Assembly (NCBI GenBank): GCA_034401135.1
Contig: JAWZSP010000001.1
Location: 2,914,001-2,978,000, forward strand
Length of the DNA stretch: 64,000 bases
Reading direction: 5' to 3'
Source of the DNA: Volutella citrinella
Taxonomy: Eukaryota; Ascomycota; Sordariomycetes; Hypocreales; Nectriaceae
Position numbers and translations under genes: made by a program. Below are positions 21,225 through 32,181 of this stretch, in pieces. The notes beneath the pieces were generated by a model. It was given only the letters and a program-made list of their open reading frames with translations. It was not told the origin of the DNA and ran no database searches. Position 1 is the stretch's first letter. Each line of letters opens with the position of its first letter.

Positions 21225-22770
21225 ATGAGTGTGGACACACAGGCCGCCCCCGATGCAAAGGGCATCGGCGAGAACCAGCGATGGTAAATCAGGCAACCGG
21301 TTGACCGCAACACATTCAACAGCCGCTGACCTGTAGCCAGGGCATATCTTGACCAGATCCGCCGCAACCCAGGGCCGTTCACCGATGTCGATGCCACATC
21401 CGAGGAGTTCTTGGCCCAGTTCGAGAAGTTCAAGATTCTGTTGGTGATCCCCGCCAAACAATGAGGACCACTGACTCGCAGCTAATCATCCACGCACGCA
21501 GTGTCATGTTAGTCCGAGCCCATCGACGATCCTAAACCTTGACAGCATTCTAATTGCGCCAAAGTGGTGCTGGCGGACTCGGATGCGAGATCCTAAAGAA
21601 TTTAGCCATGTCGCGGTTCAAGAACATACACGTTATAGACATGGGTGCGTCCTCCCCCTCCCCCTCCCCACGCGACCCGGCGCAGGAGGCTCATGGCTTT
21701 CTCTAGACACGATCGACATCTCGAACCTCAACCGCCAATTCCTCTTCCGCCAGGACGACGTTGGAAAATACAAGGCCGAAGTGGCGGCAGCCTTTGTGCA
21801 GAAGCGAGTAAAGGGTGTGTCCATCACCTCCCACAACAACAGGATACAAGACTTTGGCGAGGACTTCTATAAGCAGTTCCAGCTCGTTATATGCGGACTA
21901 GACAGCATTGAAGCACGCCGTTGGATAAATGCCATGCTTGTATCCATCGCCGAGGAAGCCGAGGATGCTGACGCAATCAAGCCTCTCATCGACGGCGGTA
22001 CCGAGGGTTTCAAAGGCCAGGCTCGCGTCATCTTCCCCTCCATGACCTCTTGCATCGAGTGCCAGCTTGACATGCACGCCCCTCGGGCTGCTGTTCCGCT
22101 CTGCACCATTGCCTCCATCCCTCGACAGCCAGAGCACTGCATCGAGTGGGCTCACGTCATCGCCTGGGAGCAGGAGAAACCGTTTCCCCAGCTCGACAAG
22201 GATGATCCTCAACACGTCACCTGGCTCTATCAGAAGGCTCTGACACGCGCCGAGGAGTTTGGAATTTCGGGAGTGACGTATTCGCTCACTCAAGGCACCA
22301 TTAAAAACATCATCCCTGCCATTGCATCTACGAATGCCATTGTTGCGGCCGCTTGCTGCAACGAGGCCTTCAAGATTGCCACTACCTCGGCACCCTGTCT
22401 CGGGTTCGAGAATAACTACATGATGTATTCTGGCAACGACAGCATCTATACCTATACCTTCAAGCACGAGAAGAAGGACGACTGCCCCGTTTGCGGCCGT
22501 CAAGCGAGACCGTTGGAGGTGGATCCCCAAATGACCCTCGAGGAGCTGCTCGACTCCTTTGCCGTGCGGCCGGAGGCACAGCTGAAGAAGCCGTCAATCC
22601 GCGCCGAAGGAAAGACGTTGTACATGCAGTTTCCCCCAAGCCTGGAGGAGCAGACGCGACCGAACTTGGCAAAGAAGATTGCCGACCTGGGGCTGGAGGA
22701 CGGGCAGCAGGTGGTAGTGACAGACCCCGCTTTCCCCCTTGAGTTCAATTTCTTCTTTAGATTTAAGTGA
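21225..22770 (+). CDS. UBA3: NEDD8-activating enzyme E1 catalytic subunit UBA3
   Basis: Catalytic half of the Ula1/Uba3 heterodimer that adenylates NEDD8 and passes it to Ubc12, leading to cullin modification. Exons: 21225-21283, 21341-21439, a 6-nt microexon 21502-21507, 21565-21644 and 21707-22770; the total is 1308 nt, 435 residues. With the microexon the protein reads [20 protein letters not shown], the intact nucleotide-binding motif; without it, Val-Ile is missing. Next come [19 protein letters not shown], the catalytic Cys region [19 protein letters not shown] and zinc-binding Cys pairs (CIECQ; CPVCGRQ). The end is a ubiquitin-like fold domain (TLEELLDSF...FFFRFK). It may supply the NEDD8 activation needed by the cullin-3 encoded 12 kb away. 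Confidence 0.92.
21502..21507 (+). other. UBA3: 6-nt microexon of UBA3
   Basis: TGTCAT is flanked by CACGCAG before and GTTAGT after. It is phase 2 on both sides and encodes the Val-Ile of KILVIGAGG. The two surrounding introns (21440-21501, 62 nt; 21508-21564, 57 nt) are ordinary fungal lengths, each with a CTAAT branch-like site. The second ends in AAAG, a weaker acceptor. Confidence 0.75.
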
Positions 22771-23211
22771 GGCTAGACGGCAGGCACTGAGAGCGAAGAA
22801 AGAGACGGATCACGGCGTTTTTCATGGTGTTGTTTTTTTGCTTCATCCCGAAAGTTAGATGTTCTTTATTTTTATTTTTTTGGGCATTGCGGACACGAAT
22901 GACAAGACGAGATGAAGCAAACATCAGACTTTGGAGAAGAATGATTTGATGGGTTCGGACGTCAGGAGCGGAGAGGCGATGGTGAACCGTGTTCCTTTTT
23001 GAAATGGTGCTCGTGGTATCATACCTTTTTATCTACCCGCAAAGACCTAACGAAGAAAAGAGGAATATGGAGAAAAGTCGACAAACAGGACCACATTATA
23101 TGCTACAAAGAAACACCCAAAAATGACCCATACCCAGACGTGGACGTCAACGCAGGCGTACTTGGAGTAGCCGTAAACAGAACCCCCCACAGCCACAACT
23201 ACGGCTCATGA
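22771..23211. other. Convergent 3' region between UBA3 and RPC40
   Basis: T-rich stretches around 22829 and 22864-22881 look like UBA3 3'-end signals. No gene is seen. Confidence 0.5.
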
Positions 23212-24512
23212 CTACCGCGCCATGTTGATGACCTGCTGCTCCAACTTCTTGCACTTCATCTTGAGGTGCTTGACTGACTCAAGGAAGAGCGCATCGCTGT
23301 CCCACTGGCCGGTGCTCTCGATTGAGAAGATGAAGTGGTCCCGTCGGCGACCGAGCTTGACCTTGCCCTCGAATTCCGGGTGGCGCAGGGCCTCGCGGCT
23401 GACGGTATCCTTCATGGCGTCCAGGACGACGGCCTTGGTCTCGCCGACGTGGCCCTCGTAGCCGCTCCCGGGCTTGGCGGCGTCGTGGGCGGTGACCTTG
23501 TCGAGGCCAATGACGCCCTGGGGGAAGCACTTTGCGAACTTTTGGGCGTCGGCGCCCAGGATGGGCCGGGTGATTGTGATTGTGGGCAGCAGGCGGTAGG
23601 AGGCGGTGGCGACGGGCGAGAACTTTGCGTGGTCCGCGCCGATGCCCTTGTGCATGTGCATGGCCAGGTTGATGGTCTGGCGGGGCCTCAGCTTGGCGAT
23701 GAGGATGTCTGGGTTCGTGGGGGCGATGGCGTCGTCGCCGCTGAAGTAGTCGACCTGCTTGCCGGTGGGGACGAACTTGATATCGCGGGCGTAGACGTGG
23801 GCGTTGTGGTACGCCTTGAGGGGGTCGTTCTCCTTAGGGTCGGCGTCCTCGTTGACGGTGCAGGTGACGTTGAGCTCGAGGCGGACTGTGTTCCAGTCGA
23901 AGCAGCCGGCGTAGGGGTCCTGGCCGGGCGCGGGCTTCTTGTGCCACTTGAGGAAGTTGTGCAGGCCCTCGCTGCCGCCCTTGAAGGGGATGAGGCCGAG
24001 GCGGTGGGCGAGCACCTCGTCCTGGATCACCGAGGTGTTGTTCTCGATGTAGACGTTCTCGATGGCGAGGGTGGGGATCTCGGCGAGGAGGATGCGGCGG
24101 AAGGCATTGGCTAGCGAGGCGTCGATGCCGACGAGGGAGAAGGAGGAGAGGAACTGGTCGTTCTGGTGAAAGTTGACCGAGAAGGCTTCGCGGAAGCGTT
24201 CGATGGTGAAGGCGGCGTCTTCACCGGGGAAATGACCGGGGTAGTCGGTCGATGCTGTGTTGGTGACGGTCTCTTTCTGGATGCCAACAGTCTGAGGAGG
24301 GCGCAGGTTAGCTACGTGCCATAGAAGCCTATGCAGCGATCAATTGCGCGCAGAGCAGGTCTTGCACCACGAGGCAGAGACCGCAATGAGATGCCTTGTT
24401 CATGTCCGCATTCCATTTTTTTTTTTTTTTACTCGGGAGCTCCTACCTGACGCTTTGCATATTCCTCCCCGTTGGGAGGGTTCTTCCACCCAGCCTGCTG
24501 CTTGGAAGGCAT
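23212..24512 (-). CDS. RPC40: RNA polymerase I and III shared subunit RPC40 (AC40, RPAC1)
   Basis: Alpha-like subunit that pairs with AC19 in RNA polymerases I and III. Exon 1 (24512-24447) encodes MPSKQQAGWKNPPNGEEYAK plus RQ; exon 2 (24291-23212) encodes the rest; 381 residues. Alpha-subunit motifs: FSLVGIDASLANAFRRIL followed by LAEIPTLAIENVYIENNTS, then VIQDEVLAHRLGLIP, and the C-terminal dimerisation part HFIFSIESTGQWDSDALFLE. The intron (24446-24292) holds a 15-18 nt homopolymer (T on the + strand near 24415-24430), which could cause read-length errors but not a frame change. The long antisense ORF at 23335-24114 is a shadow of this GC-biased gene. Confidence 0.95.
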
Positions 24513-25383
24513 TGCGGAAAGGTGTGACGTCGTTGGCGGGCTGGTGGTGTATCAATCAGGTGTCGAGGTTGCTAGCCGATAGGCGACTTGCAGGAAACAA
24601 TATTTTTCTGATGCCCCTCCACTCTGAGGTCGGCAGGTGCGGTGTACGTCTCGGTGTGTCTCGGTAAGCATCACGGTGGGGCAAGGTGAAGGGGTCCACG
24701 GCGGACGGGGACCCACCGCTGGCGCCGGGGCTGTCGACTGGCAGACTGACAGTTCGCTCCGCCCGGCGCGGTATCATAAAAACTATTATAATTGAATATG
24801 ACGGGCAGGAACAGTTTGGGGACGCCGGCAGGGCCCCACAAGCTGCGCCGGCGAACGGCTCCCCAATTCAAGCTCCCCCCCTGGTATTCCCAGTCACTTG
24901 ATGGCATGTAAATTTTCTTCTCCCCGTTGCATCCTCCGCCCCGTCTCCCCCAGGCACAGACACGTCCGGGCCGCCGCCGCAGGTGCGTCATGGACGGAGC
25001 GAAATCGTCCTATGCCCTCCGGACCCGCATCGCCAAAACGCCTGAGTCAAAAGCGACGACAGGGGGAAACCATGATCCGTCATCGGCCGGATTCCTCGTT
25101 GCGTCAGTCGGGCTGCAGCTGAGGAGGGGTGAAACTGAACGCTGAACCGGGAAACTCGGCGGGAAGGACTGCTCTCATGACCACTCATGAACCGGCAACT
25201 TGGTGGCGCTCGCGGTTGCAAGGGGGATGAAAGCACGAGCGGCGCGATGGAGCCAGGACGGACGACGGCCGGGCAGAGTTTGGCCTTCTGTCCGTGCTGC
25301 TGGAGGACAGCGAGGATCAGACTAGAATCTTTCGATCCAGCAAAAGTACGTAGTATTATATATGTCGTCCTGCCTAGGAAATG

Positions 25384-25415
25384 GCTCAATGCAAATGCAG
25401 CTCAATGCAAATGCA
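25384..25415. repeat. Direct tandem repeat, 2 x 16 nt
   Basis: GCTCAATGCAAATGCA occurs twice in succession without change. It lies in intergenic DNA about 870 bp upstream of RPC40 and 700 bp upstream of the small gene. Confidence 0.8.
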
Positions 25416-25945
25416 ACGCCATGCCCGAGAGCAGCTCAGAGGCGCGTTGCGTTGCAGGAACAGCCAAGCCTGCACCACGAGGCGCTCGAGGGCGTCCATT
25501 CAGATCTGCGGCTGCTCCCCTGGCCTGATCCTACGCGCAGGAAATCATGTCTCCTCCACAGAGCGGAGTTTGGGCCCCTCACCCCGGTCGCCCTCGCCGA
25601 CGTCACGCCCCAGAGACCGGGCCGGCCCACGACCACTTGTAAGAAGCAGGAGCAGCCCGAGGCGGATCACACCCGGCCAAACGGTCTTCTGCTGCCACCA
25701 CGACCGGCTGGGCTGGGATCGACTCCTCTCACCAGCGGCCAGCCGTCACCAGACCTTAGCTCTCACCTCGCCAGCGTATCCCATCGCGCCGATGGCGACC
25801 CCATCCCTGCCCGCCTGCAAAGACTGCAACGCAACCCCGGGCGATGGGCGCAGCCACTGCAGCCCTTGTAGAATCATAGAGGCTGGAGGCTAGTCCCGTG
25901 CCGTCGCAATCATCATCATGGGACTCTCTCTGTAGTGTAGCTGCA

Positions 25946-25953
25946 TATATATA
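25946..25953 (+). promoter_or_regulatory. TATA box of the 81-aa gene
   Basis: TATATATA is followed by CTCCTGCCTGCTCCTCTGC and a CA-rich leader up to the ATG at 26115; spacing of about 160 bp fits a leader of roughly 130 nt. This suggests regulated or strong expression. Confidence 0.45.
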
Positions 25954-26066
25954 CTCCTGCCTGCTCCTCTGCTTGCTCTTGGTGCCCTCTCTCATCACAG
26001 CTCCACAAGCAACACCAAGACATAGAAGCCAATTCAATCTCCAAGCCTCAATTCACCACTATACCA

Positions 26067-26094
26067 CACACCTCACACCTCACACCTCACACCT
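26067..26094 (+). repeat. CACACCT tandem repeat (4 copies) in the leader
   Basis: Four perfect copies of CACACCT, ending 20 bp before the start codon of the small gene. Unstructured CA-rich leaders are typical of well-translated fungal mRNAs. Confidence 0.75.
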
Positions 26095-26114
26095 CCCACA
26101 CTCACCCATTCACA

Positions 26115-26460
26115 ATGCTCAGCTTTGTCGAGTAAGCTTCCCCTCTCCCCCCCTCTCCTCCCCCGCATCCCATGACATCAATCATATCATATACATACAT
26201 CCCCCGGGCACGCGACACTACCGCCCCCCAGATTCATGCCCGCTACTGCAGGTAGCCAGAGCAATGCTGACCAGCCTCTCTACAGGTACGCTCCCAAGGA
26301 CCAGGACGATCTCTGGCCCACCATGTACCGCCAGGACGCCCCTCGATCCTACACCTCCTCTCACAAGCGCGACTCGGCCCTGAAGGAGTCAACCCTCGCC
26401 GCTGAGAAGAAGAAGAACTCAGCTACTCGCGCCGCGGCTCCCATTGCGCCTTCAGCCTAA
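26115..26460 (+). CDS. Unrecognised small protein (81 aa), one intron
   Basis: Exon 1 (26115-26131) encodes MLSFV plus two bases; exon 2 (26232-26460) continues FMPATAGSQSNADQPLYRYA and APKDQDDLWPTMYRQDAP, with a Lys/Ala-rich end (TLAAEKKKNSATRAAAP). The donor GTAAGC and acceptor CCCCCAG are good, and the intron is 100 nt. An alternative is to start at the Met in exon 2 (26236; 74 aa). The protein is polar, with no signal peptide, membrane segment or Cys. The upstream TATA box and CA-rich leader, and clean coding character, support a real gene. I do not recognise the family and assign no function. It converges on NUP159. Confidence 0.7.
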
Positions 26461-26960
26461 GCGCCAGCAAGCGCGCAACGGGTTCCTCCAGCCGTTGGAA
26501 ATGACTTTTGCGAAATGATGATGATGTTCGGAGTTTGGCGTTGCGGGCAAACGAATGAATCAGAAAAATGAATCCTATCACCTGAGGAGGGGGGGGCTCA
26601 ATCCCCCCGTAATGTGTCTTATTATCATTGATGGATGCCTCACTTTTCTCCATGGGTTTTGTCCTTTTTTGGCTTGGCCGAGCTTGGATGGGATCATCTC
26701 GTTCATTCATGTACCAATCTTACTGTACCAAAAGTGTTGCACGTTGAACGTCTGCTACTAGTATTAATGAACACGGTTTTCACCCGAGTAACACATCAAC
26801 CACCTGTCAAGACATGGATGCCATGAGCGCGAGGTATTCTGGGTCATTGATACACTATCTAAATCCTAGACTACAGCTACAATTGCTCCTTCATCATCCT
26901 TGTTGGGGGGTTGGTGGCGAGCTTGTTTCCAATTCCTGGCTCCTCCATTCTGCGTTCTAA
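26461..26960. other. Convergent 3' region between the 81-aa gene and NUP159
   Basis: About 500 bp without coding features; contains a GAGGAGGGGGGGG run near 26584-26596 and ordinary AT-rich stretches. Confidence 0.5.
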
Positions 26961-29900
26961 TCATTCAATGTCCTCCAAAGCCCAAACGTTCACGCCCTTC
27001 TTCTCAATATTACCCCTCAGCTTCTGTAGCACCGCCTGTCGGCGCGCCCGCTTCTCCATCAGTTCACTCTTCTCGTCCTTGCTGAAGCCACTCATCTTCT
27101 TCCGCGGGGGCGTGGCCCTGACGGATGCCCCGAGCGAAATACTACCAGCCAGGCTGTGTCGGAAACTTCGCGACGGGGTCGAGTCGGGGGAAAACACCAT
27201 GGTCCTCTTGCTCTGCGGAGTCACCATCGGGGAGCCCTCCCGGCTAGTCGATCCAAGGTTGACCTTGCGAAGCTGATTCTCAAGCACATCAATGTCTCCA
27301 CTTCGCTTCTCGACCATCGTCGTCATCTTGGTAATCGTACGGATCACCGCGTCAACTGTTGGGACGTTGCCCCTTCCCTTGCCAGCTGCGCTCGAGGCAG
27401 AGGCGACTCGCGTTTTGAGGAGCGTCAGCGATTCTTCCGCCTCAGCGAGAAGCTTGGTGAATCTCGCCAATTCGCGGCGAAGCTCGTTCTGCTGCGTCGC
27501 TTGCTCGGCGCTCAGTGGCAACGACCGTGTGACCTCCGCCTGGTCTGGATCTGTACGAGCCATGAGGATCTTCTTAAGGTCCTCTTGCTTGGCCCGAAGC
27601 CGGTGCATGTCTCGTGTCAGTTCCCGACACGCGTCAAGCTTGTCCTCAAGATCACGAACCCGTCCGTCTTCCAGATCGGGGTACAGCTCGGTATCAATGA
27701 CCTCTCCAAGACTATCAATCTCACAGAGCACCCAGTCGTCCGAGAGTTCCAGGTCCTCCTTATTTCGTCCTCCCTCCTTGTAGTTGTCGCTGTGGCCCTT
27801 GACGAAAGCCTTGACTGTGCGGGCATTCAGACCAAGAGTATCAATCATTGAATTGATGTCGCGATAAACCGCCTCGACCTGGCTCGGAATGCTTTCCTTT
27901 GCGGGTGGAGCAACATTCGAATGGGCGATAAACTCATCTAGGGCCAAAGTTCCTTCCACCTCGGAGGCCAGAAGTTTCTGGACTTCGTCATCCTCCTCAT
28001 CAACAAGAGGCTGAGTTTCCTCGGCCTCCTGTCGCGCCTTCAGCTTTCTTTGCTGAGCCATAAAGGGGTCATCCGTGGGAGCTCCAGCATCCCTACTCGT
28101 GATAGAAGCTCCGAACTGGGCCTTCTTAGGTCCAAGGATTTGCGATGCCATGCCAGGAGCGCTCACTGACCTCAGAGCATCAGTTCGGATCACTCGGTTG
28201 GGTACAGCGCCGCGAACCGGGCTGGGCGATCGAGGACTGGTTGCAGTCGGCCTCGGAAACAACGGGGCATTGCGACTAAGCTCGCCAAATAGAGGGCGCG
28301 ACGCGTCCTTACCCAGACCACCAAAGGAGCTCTGGGGAGTGAAGCCAGGGGTATGTGTGAGTCCCGTAGTGCTGGGGCTCAAGTCTTTGGCAACATCAAT
28401 GCCGCTTCCTTCAGAGCCCTCCCCATCGTCTTCATCCTCGTCCTCTTCCAGGTCACTATCATCCTCAGTTGATTCGGGAACCGATGGGACTGCGGATGGC
28501 TCTTTGGACATGGGCTTTGGCACAGTGAAATCCGGGGGCAGGGGCGCATCGGTCGCTTTTGCGCCCGGGAACGGCGGCAGTGGAGCGTCCGGCACCGCGC
28601 TCTTGGTCGGCTTTACGACATTGACAAAGTCCGGTGGCAGGGGCGCGCTAGTTGGTTTGTCTGCCTTGGGTGTCGGTACGAAATCAGGAGGAAGCGGGTC
28701 GTGTTGTTTCGAAGGGCCCGTTGTTGCTCCAACCGACTGGAACGTCGCGTTAGAGGTTGCAGATGATGAGGAAGAATCGCCCAGAGGGAAAGGTGCCTTG
28801 CTAGTCGTGTCTGGGGGGAGTGGAGCATCATCTTCCTCCACTTTGATCTTGGGGGCTTCGGTGACCTTCGGGACATCTTCCTTCGGTCCAAAAAGCGAGC
28901 CCGTCCGGGTTGACGCAAAAAGGCCCCCCGTTGGTTTGGGGGTCGTCTGCGTAGAGCTAAACAGACCACCGCTTGGCTTCGGTGTGTCGGTCTTGGGGCC
29001 AAACAGGCCCCCAGTTGAGCTTGCAAATTTAGAAGGCTGTCCGAAGATGGACGAGGTGGCAGTAGAGGCCGGTGTAGTTGAGAACCCGAACTTTGATGGC
29101 GCTGGTGTCGTAGTCGGAGTCGTAGACTCGGGGCTCTGTGGATGCAACAGTGACATTCTTGGCTTCGCTTGAGGCGTCGCTTCTGTTGATTCCACTGCGT
29201 CCATGTCTTCGTCTTTGCCTGTGGAAGGCGTTGCTTTAGTCATCGTATCGCTCAGAGTTGATCCAAAGTCATTGCCGAATAGAGAGGATCCCTTCTGAGT
29301 GGTGGACGGTGTGCCTTCGTCTTTGGCTGATGGGTCCGGCTTGAATGAACTCTCTAGCTTGAAAGCAGAAGAGCCAAAGGGATTAGACGAAGGTTTGTCC
29401 CGGACCATCTGGAAAGCAGACGTTGTGTCGGACGTAGAAGCGAATGGGCTGGGCGAAGAAGCACTGGCACCGCCGCCGAAGACGCTACCTGAAGCATTGT
29501 TTGAGACTGAGGCAAACCCGCCCTTGCTGGCAAAACCAGCAAACCCTCCAGATGAGGGCGCACTGGATTGGGCGGCACTGGCAAACGGACTTTGGTTACT
29601 ATTATTTTTGTTTGAAAAAGACGAGAAACTCGATTGGCCGAAAGCAGGGGTCGATCCCGCCCCACTAGGTGATGCTGCTGCCCATGGGGAACTTCTTGCG
29701 CCCATTTGTGCAGATTGTCCAAAACTTGGCGCAGAAGGCTTGCCAAAGACTGGTGAGGCGGTAGCAGCTGCCGCCCCAAAAGAGGACGACCCGAAGGTAG
29801 CGCCTCCTGTGCTTGGCTTAGGACCTGACGCCGCTGCCCATGGAGATGATTTCGCCCCTAATTGTGTCGGCGCCCCAAACGCTGAGGCAGCGGGTGTGGA

Positions 29901-31472
29901 CGGTCCGAATGGAGAGGATACCGCGGGTGCGGAAGTTGCTGGGGCGGGGGTAGTCGCAGAAGCAGGCCCTTCGGCTACTGCTAGTCCGTGATATGCTGTG
30001 CCGGCTTTGATAGAGTCGTTGTAGACAAGCCACCAAGCACAGAGGATACCTTCGTGGGTTAACAACCAGAACCCAGGAAGTGGAGTAGGAGACTCCTCAA
30101 GTTCGACATCAGTTGGAATTGGCTTATAGACCTTGTCCTTGCTGGAAAGGTCCAAGGCAACTCCCACTGGAGTCGAATCTTCCATGGAATCCGTCATCGG
30201 CAATGTAGGTCTCCTAGTATCATCAAGAAACTCTGTCGTAGTGAAAACGCCTGTGATGGATTCTGCAGGTTTATCCGTAGCCAATGCAGCTGTTGAGCGA
30301 CTCAGCACACCAACTTCAGTTGCCGCTGTTGAAGATACAATCAGAAGATCCTGGAGCTGGTCAAAGTTTCGGAGTCGCAGGATAGAATGATGAGGCGTTT
30401 TGTCGGAGCCAAATGGGTCGACTGGGTCGGTTATCTTCTGAAAAGTAAGCGAAGCTGGTTGTTGCTGCCGAGTAACCAGATGATAGACAGAAGTTGGAGG
30501 GGATTCGTTGTTTGAAGTATGAATCGCCAACCAAAGGTTGTTCTCAAGCCATGTAAGTGAGGAAACTGTGAGCAACGTTAGACAGCTCTCTTCAGATGTG
30601 AGGCAAACCAAGCATACCATGAAAGTCGCCAACACCGGGCGGCTTTGGAATTTCTGCCTTCACTTCTCCTTCGGGGGTCATCTGGACAATTGATCCATCG
30701 GCAAGGCCAAGGCATAGTTGTTTTCCCCGTGAACTCCAGCTGATACAGCTAACCTGGTTCCTAAGGGGGTTGCTAATCTGCTTCTGCTGCAGGTTGGCCA
30801 TGTGGAAGCTCCCGTTGCTCGTTACAATGGCACAAAGTTCAGCCTTCTCGGGTGTTGGATTGGGCACCATTGCTCGCAAAGCCTCCCCGTTCGTGTTCAG
30901 CTCAAACGCGGAGTTCGAGGATCCCTGGAGTAGGCTCTGGACTTCATAGACGGCCATGCCGCCGCCGGATTCGGCTGACAAAATCAAGTAGTTTTCGTCA
31001 GCTGTGAAGGTGAGCTGCGAGACCCGCATCGGCATCGGGATGCGGAGCTGTGGCTCAAACCCTCGCACGTCGGAATCGCCATCTTTCGGGGATTCGAATG
31101 CCTTGCGCACTGATTCGGTTGTGGCGAGGATAACTTGGTCGGGGCCTGCGGCGGCTACGAGACCCTTTCGAGAAGCGATGCTGAGAAGCGACGAGGTAGG
31201 GGCAGGAAGCGAGGTCCACGGGGAGGTAAGTCGAACTTTGGCGTCGCCAGCGATGGAGAGGAATCCCAGAGCCTAGATGGCGCCTGATCAGTATGCTGAG
31301 TTTACGACCACGGCCCCGGATGGGCTTCGCAGTCGCGACTTGGGGCCGGCTGAAAAGTTGTCGCACTCACCTCTGTCTGGATGGTATCCAAATCAGGACC
31401 TGTATTCAGTCCTCCTGCACCCGCCGTACTCCCTTGCATGGCGTTTCCGGAGTTGGCGAAGCTAAAGGCCAT
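26961..31472 (-). CDS. NUP159: FG-nucleoporin NUP159 (NUP214 type)
   Basis: Cytoplasmic-face nucleoporin that recruits the helicase Dbp5 for mRNA export. Exons 31472-31371, 31272-30618 and 30565-26961 join in frame to 1453 residues. Parts in order: N-terminal beta-propeller (to about residue 430; SWSSRGKQLCLGLADGSIVQ, LTWLENNLWLAIHT); Ser/Ala-rich region with many SxFG/FG dipeptides (about 480-850); a segment with the repeated motif PLPPDF (about 890-990); an acidic patch (DDSDLEEDEDEDDGEGSEG); then a coiled-coil C-terminus with many heptads (about 1200-1450) that should bind the Nup82 complex. The length and domain order fit fungal Nup159. It is divergent from PUP1. The 365-codon ORF on the + strand (28075-29172) is its shadow. 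Confidence 0.9.
28525..28826 (-). repeat. NUP159: Repeated PLPPDF-type motif inside NUP159
   Basis: Within about 100 residues the motif occurs as APLPPDT, DPLPPDF, APLPPDF, APLPPFP and APLPPDF, separated by 10-30 residues. Spacing and flanks differ, so it is a repeated linear motif, not a recent DNA duplication. Confidence 0.8.
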
Positions 31473-32181
31473 GACTGTAGCGAAGTAGCCGGCCTTGCAG
31501 AGAGGACCTGAAGTTCATAAATTTGTCCTTCGCATGGGGCTGGTGACAGGGAAGCTGCTTTCTGGCGCGGCTGGGTAGCCTGGGGATCCGTGCTTCTGGG
31601 TCAGGGAATGGCGCCACGTGATTGGCCAGCTCACTCGCCGTGAATCGTAGCCTGCTATGGGCGACTGGAAGCCTGATGGGCGGAGTGTCACTTTTCGTGC
31701 AATGCGCAAGGAGCGGAGTTGCAGACCAATTCGCTGTTGAGAATCTAATCCGATTTTTATAGTCTTGGGAAGTTGCTTGCCATCCAAGGTTTGCAATGGA
31801 ATCACAACAAGTACCTAAGGCTGCTAGTTGGCAGGCTTGCCCAGCCGTTCCAAGGCAAGCGCCAGGCGCCAGGTCACGTGTCGACGCTTGAGCCACGGCC
31901 TACCGCCAGCAAGCAGGCAGGACACCTTGGGTGCGTTGCTGTTCCAGCCACCAATCAGCGCCTCGTCCCTTGCTGTTGGAGCTCAAGTGCCTGAGTGCTA
32001 GGTAATGGAGGCAGCTTTTAGCCTCGTCATCAGCTCTGCCTTAGCAACATCACTCCCGCGACAAACCCAACCATCGCCCTGACCTGCATCCTCCCCCAAG
32101 CCCTGCGAAGCCAGACTCTTGCACTCTCGGAATCGATTTTAGAAATTTAATACCCGGGGGACCACCACCTCCACCTCCAAC
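31473..32181. promoter_or_regulatory. Divergent promoter region of NUP159 and PUP1
   Basis: A 709-bp gap between start codons. It contains CACGTGATTGG (31615-31625: an E-box joined to an inverted CCAAT) and TCACGTG at 31874-31880. A CT/CA-rich leader precedes PUP1 (32050-32181). No gene is seen. Confidence 0.5.

Larger units (their letters stand above)
24513..26114. other. Intergenic 1.6 kb upstream of RPC40 and the 81-aa gene
   Basis: Holds the RPC40 upstream region and, toward 26115, the promoter of the small gene: a TATATATA site at 25946-25953 and a CA-rich leader with a 7-nt tandem repeat. Several open frames (25187-25893) are GC-rich and lack protein character. A 16-nt direct repeat lies at 25384-25415. 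No tRNA or other RNA gene is seen. Confidence 0.5.

Noticed and set aside
21440..21564. A single 125-nt intron in UBA3 joining 21439 to 21565
   Set aside because: It keeps frame but deletes Val-Ile from the nucleotide-binding motif; the microexon model restores it with two normal-length introns.
23335..24114. 259-codon ORF on the + strand
   Set aside because: Antisense to RPC40 with a repetitive Gly/Val/Asp translation caused by GC-rich third positions.
25187..25893. Overlapping ORFs of 113-170 codons
   Set aside because: GC-rich intergenic DNA; frames overlap one another and lack protein-like features.
26248..26285. A possible tiny intron inside the 81-aa gene (GTAGCC...CTACAG)
   Set aside because: It would be about 34 nt, shorter than any other intron here, and the frame reads through it.
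28075..29172. 365-codon ORF on the + strand
   Set aside because: It is antisense to the FG/PLPPDF region of NUP159; the Gly/Ser/Pro-rich translation mirrors the low-complexity gene.
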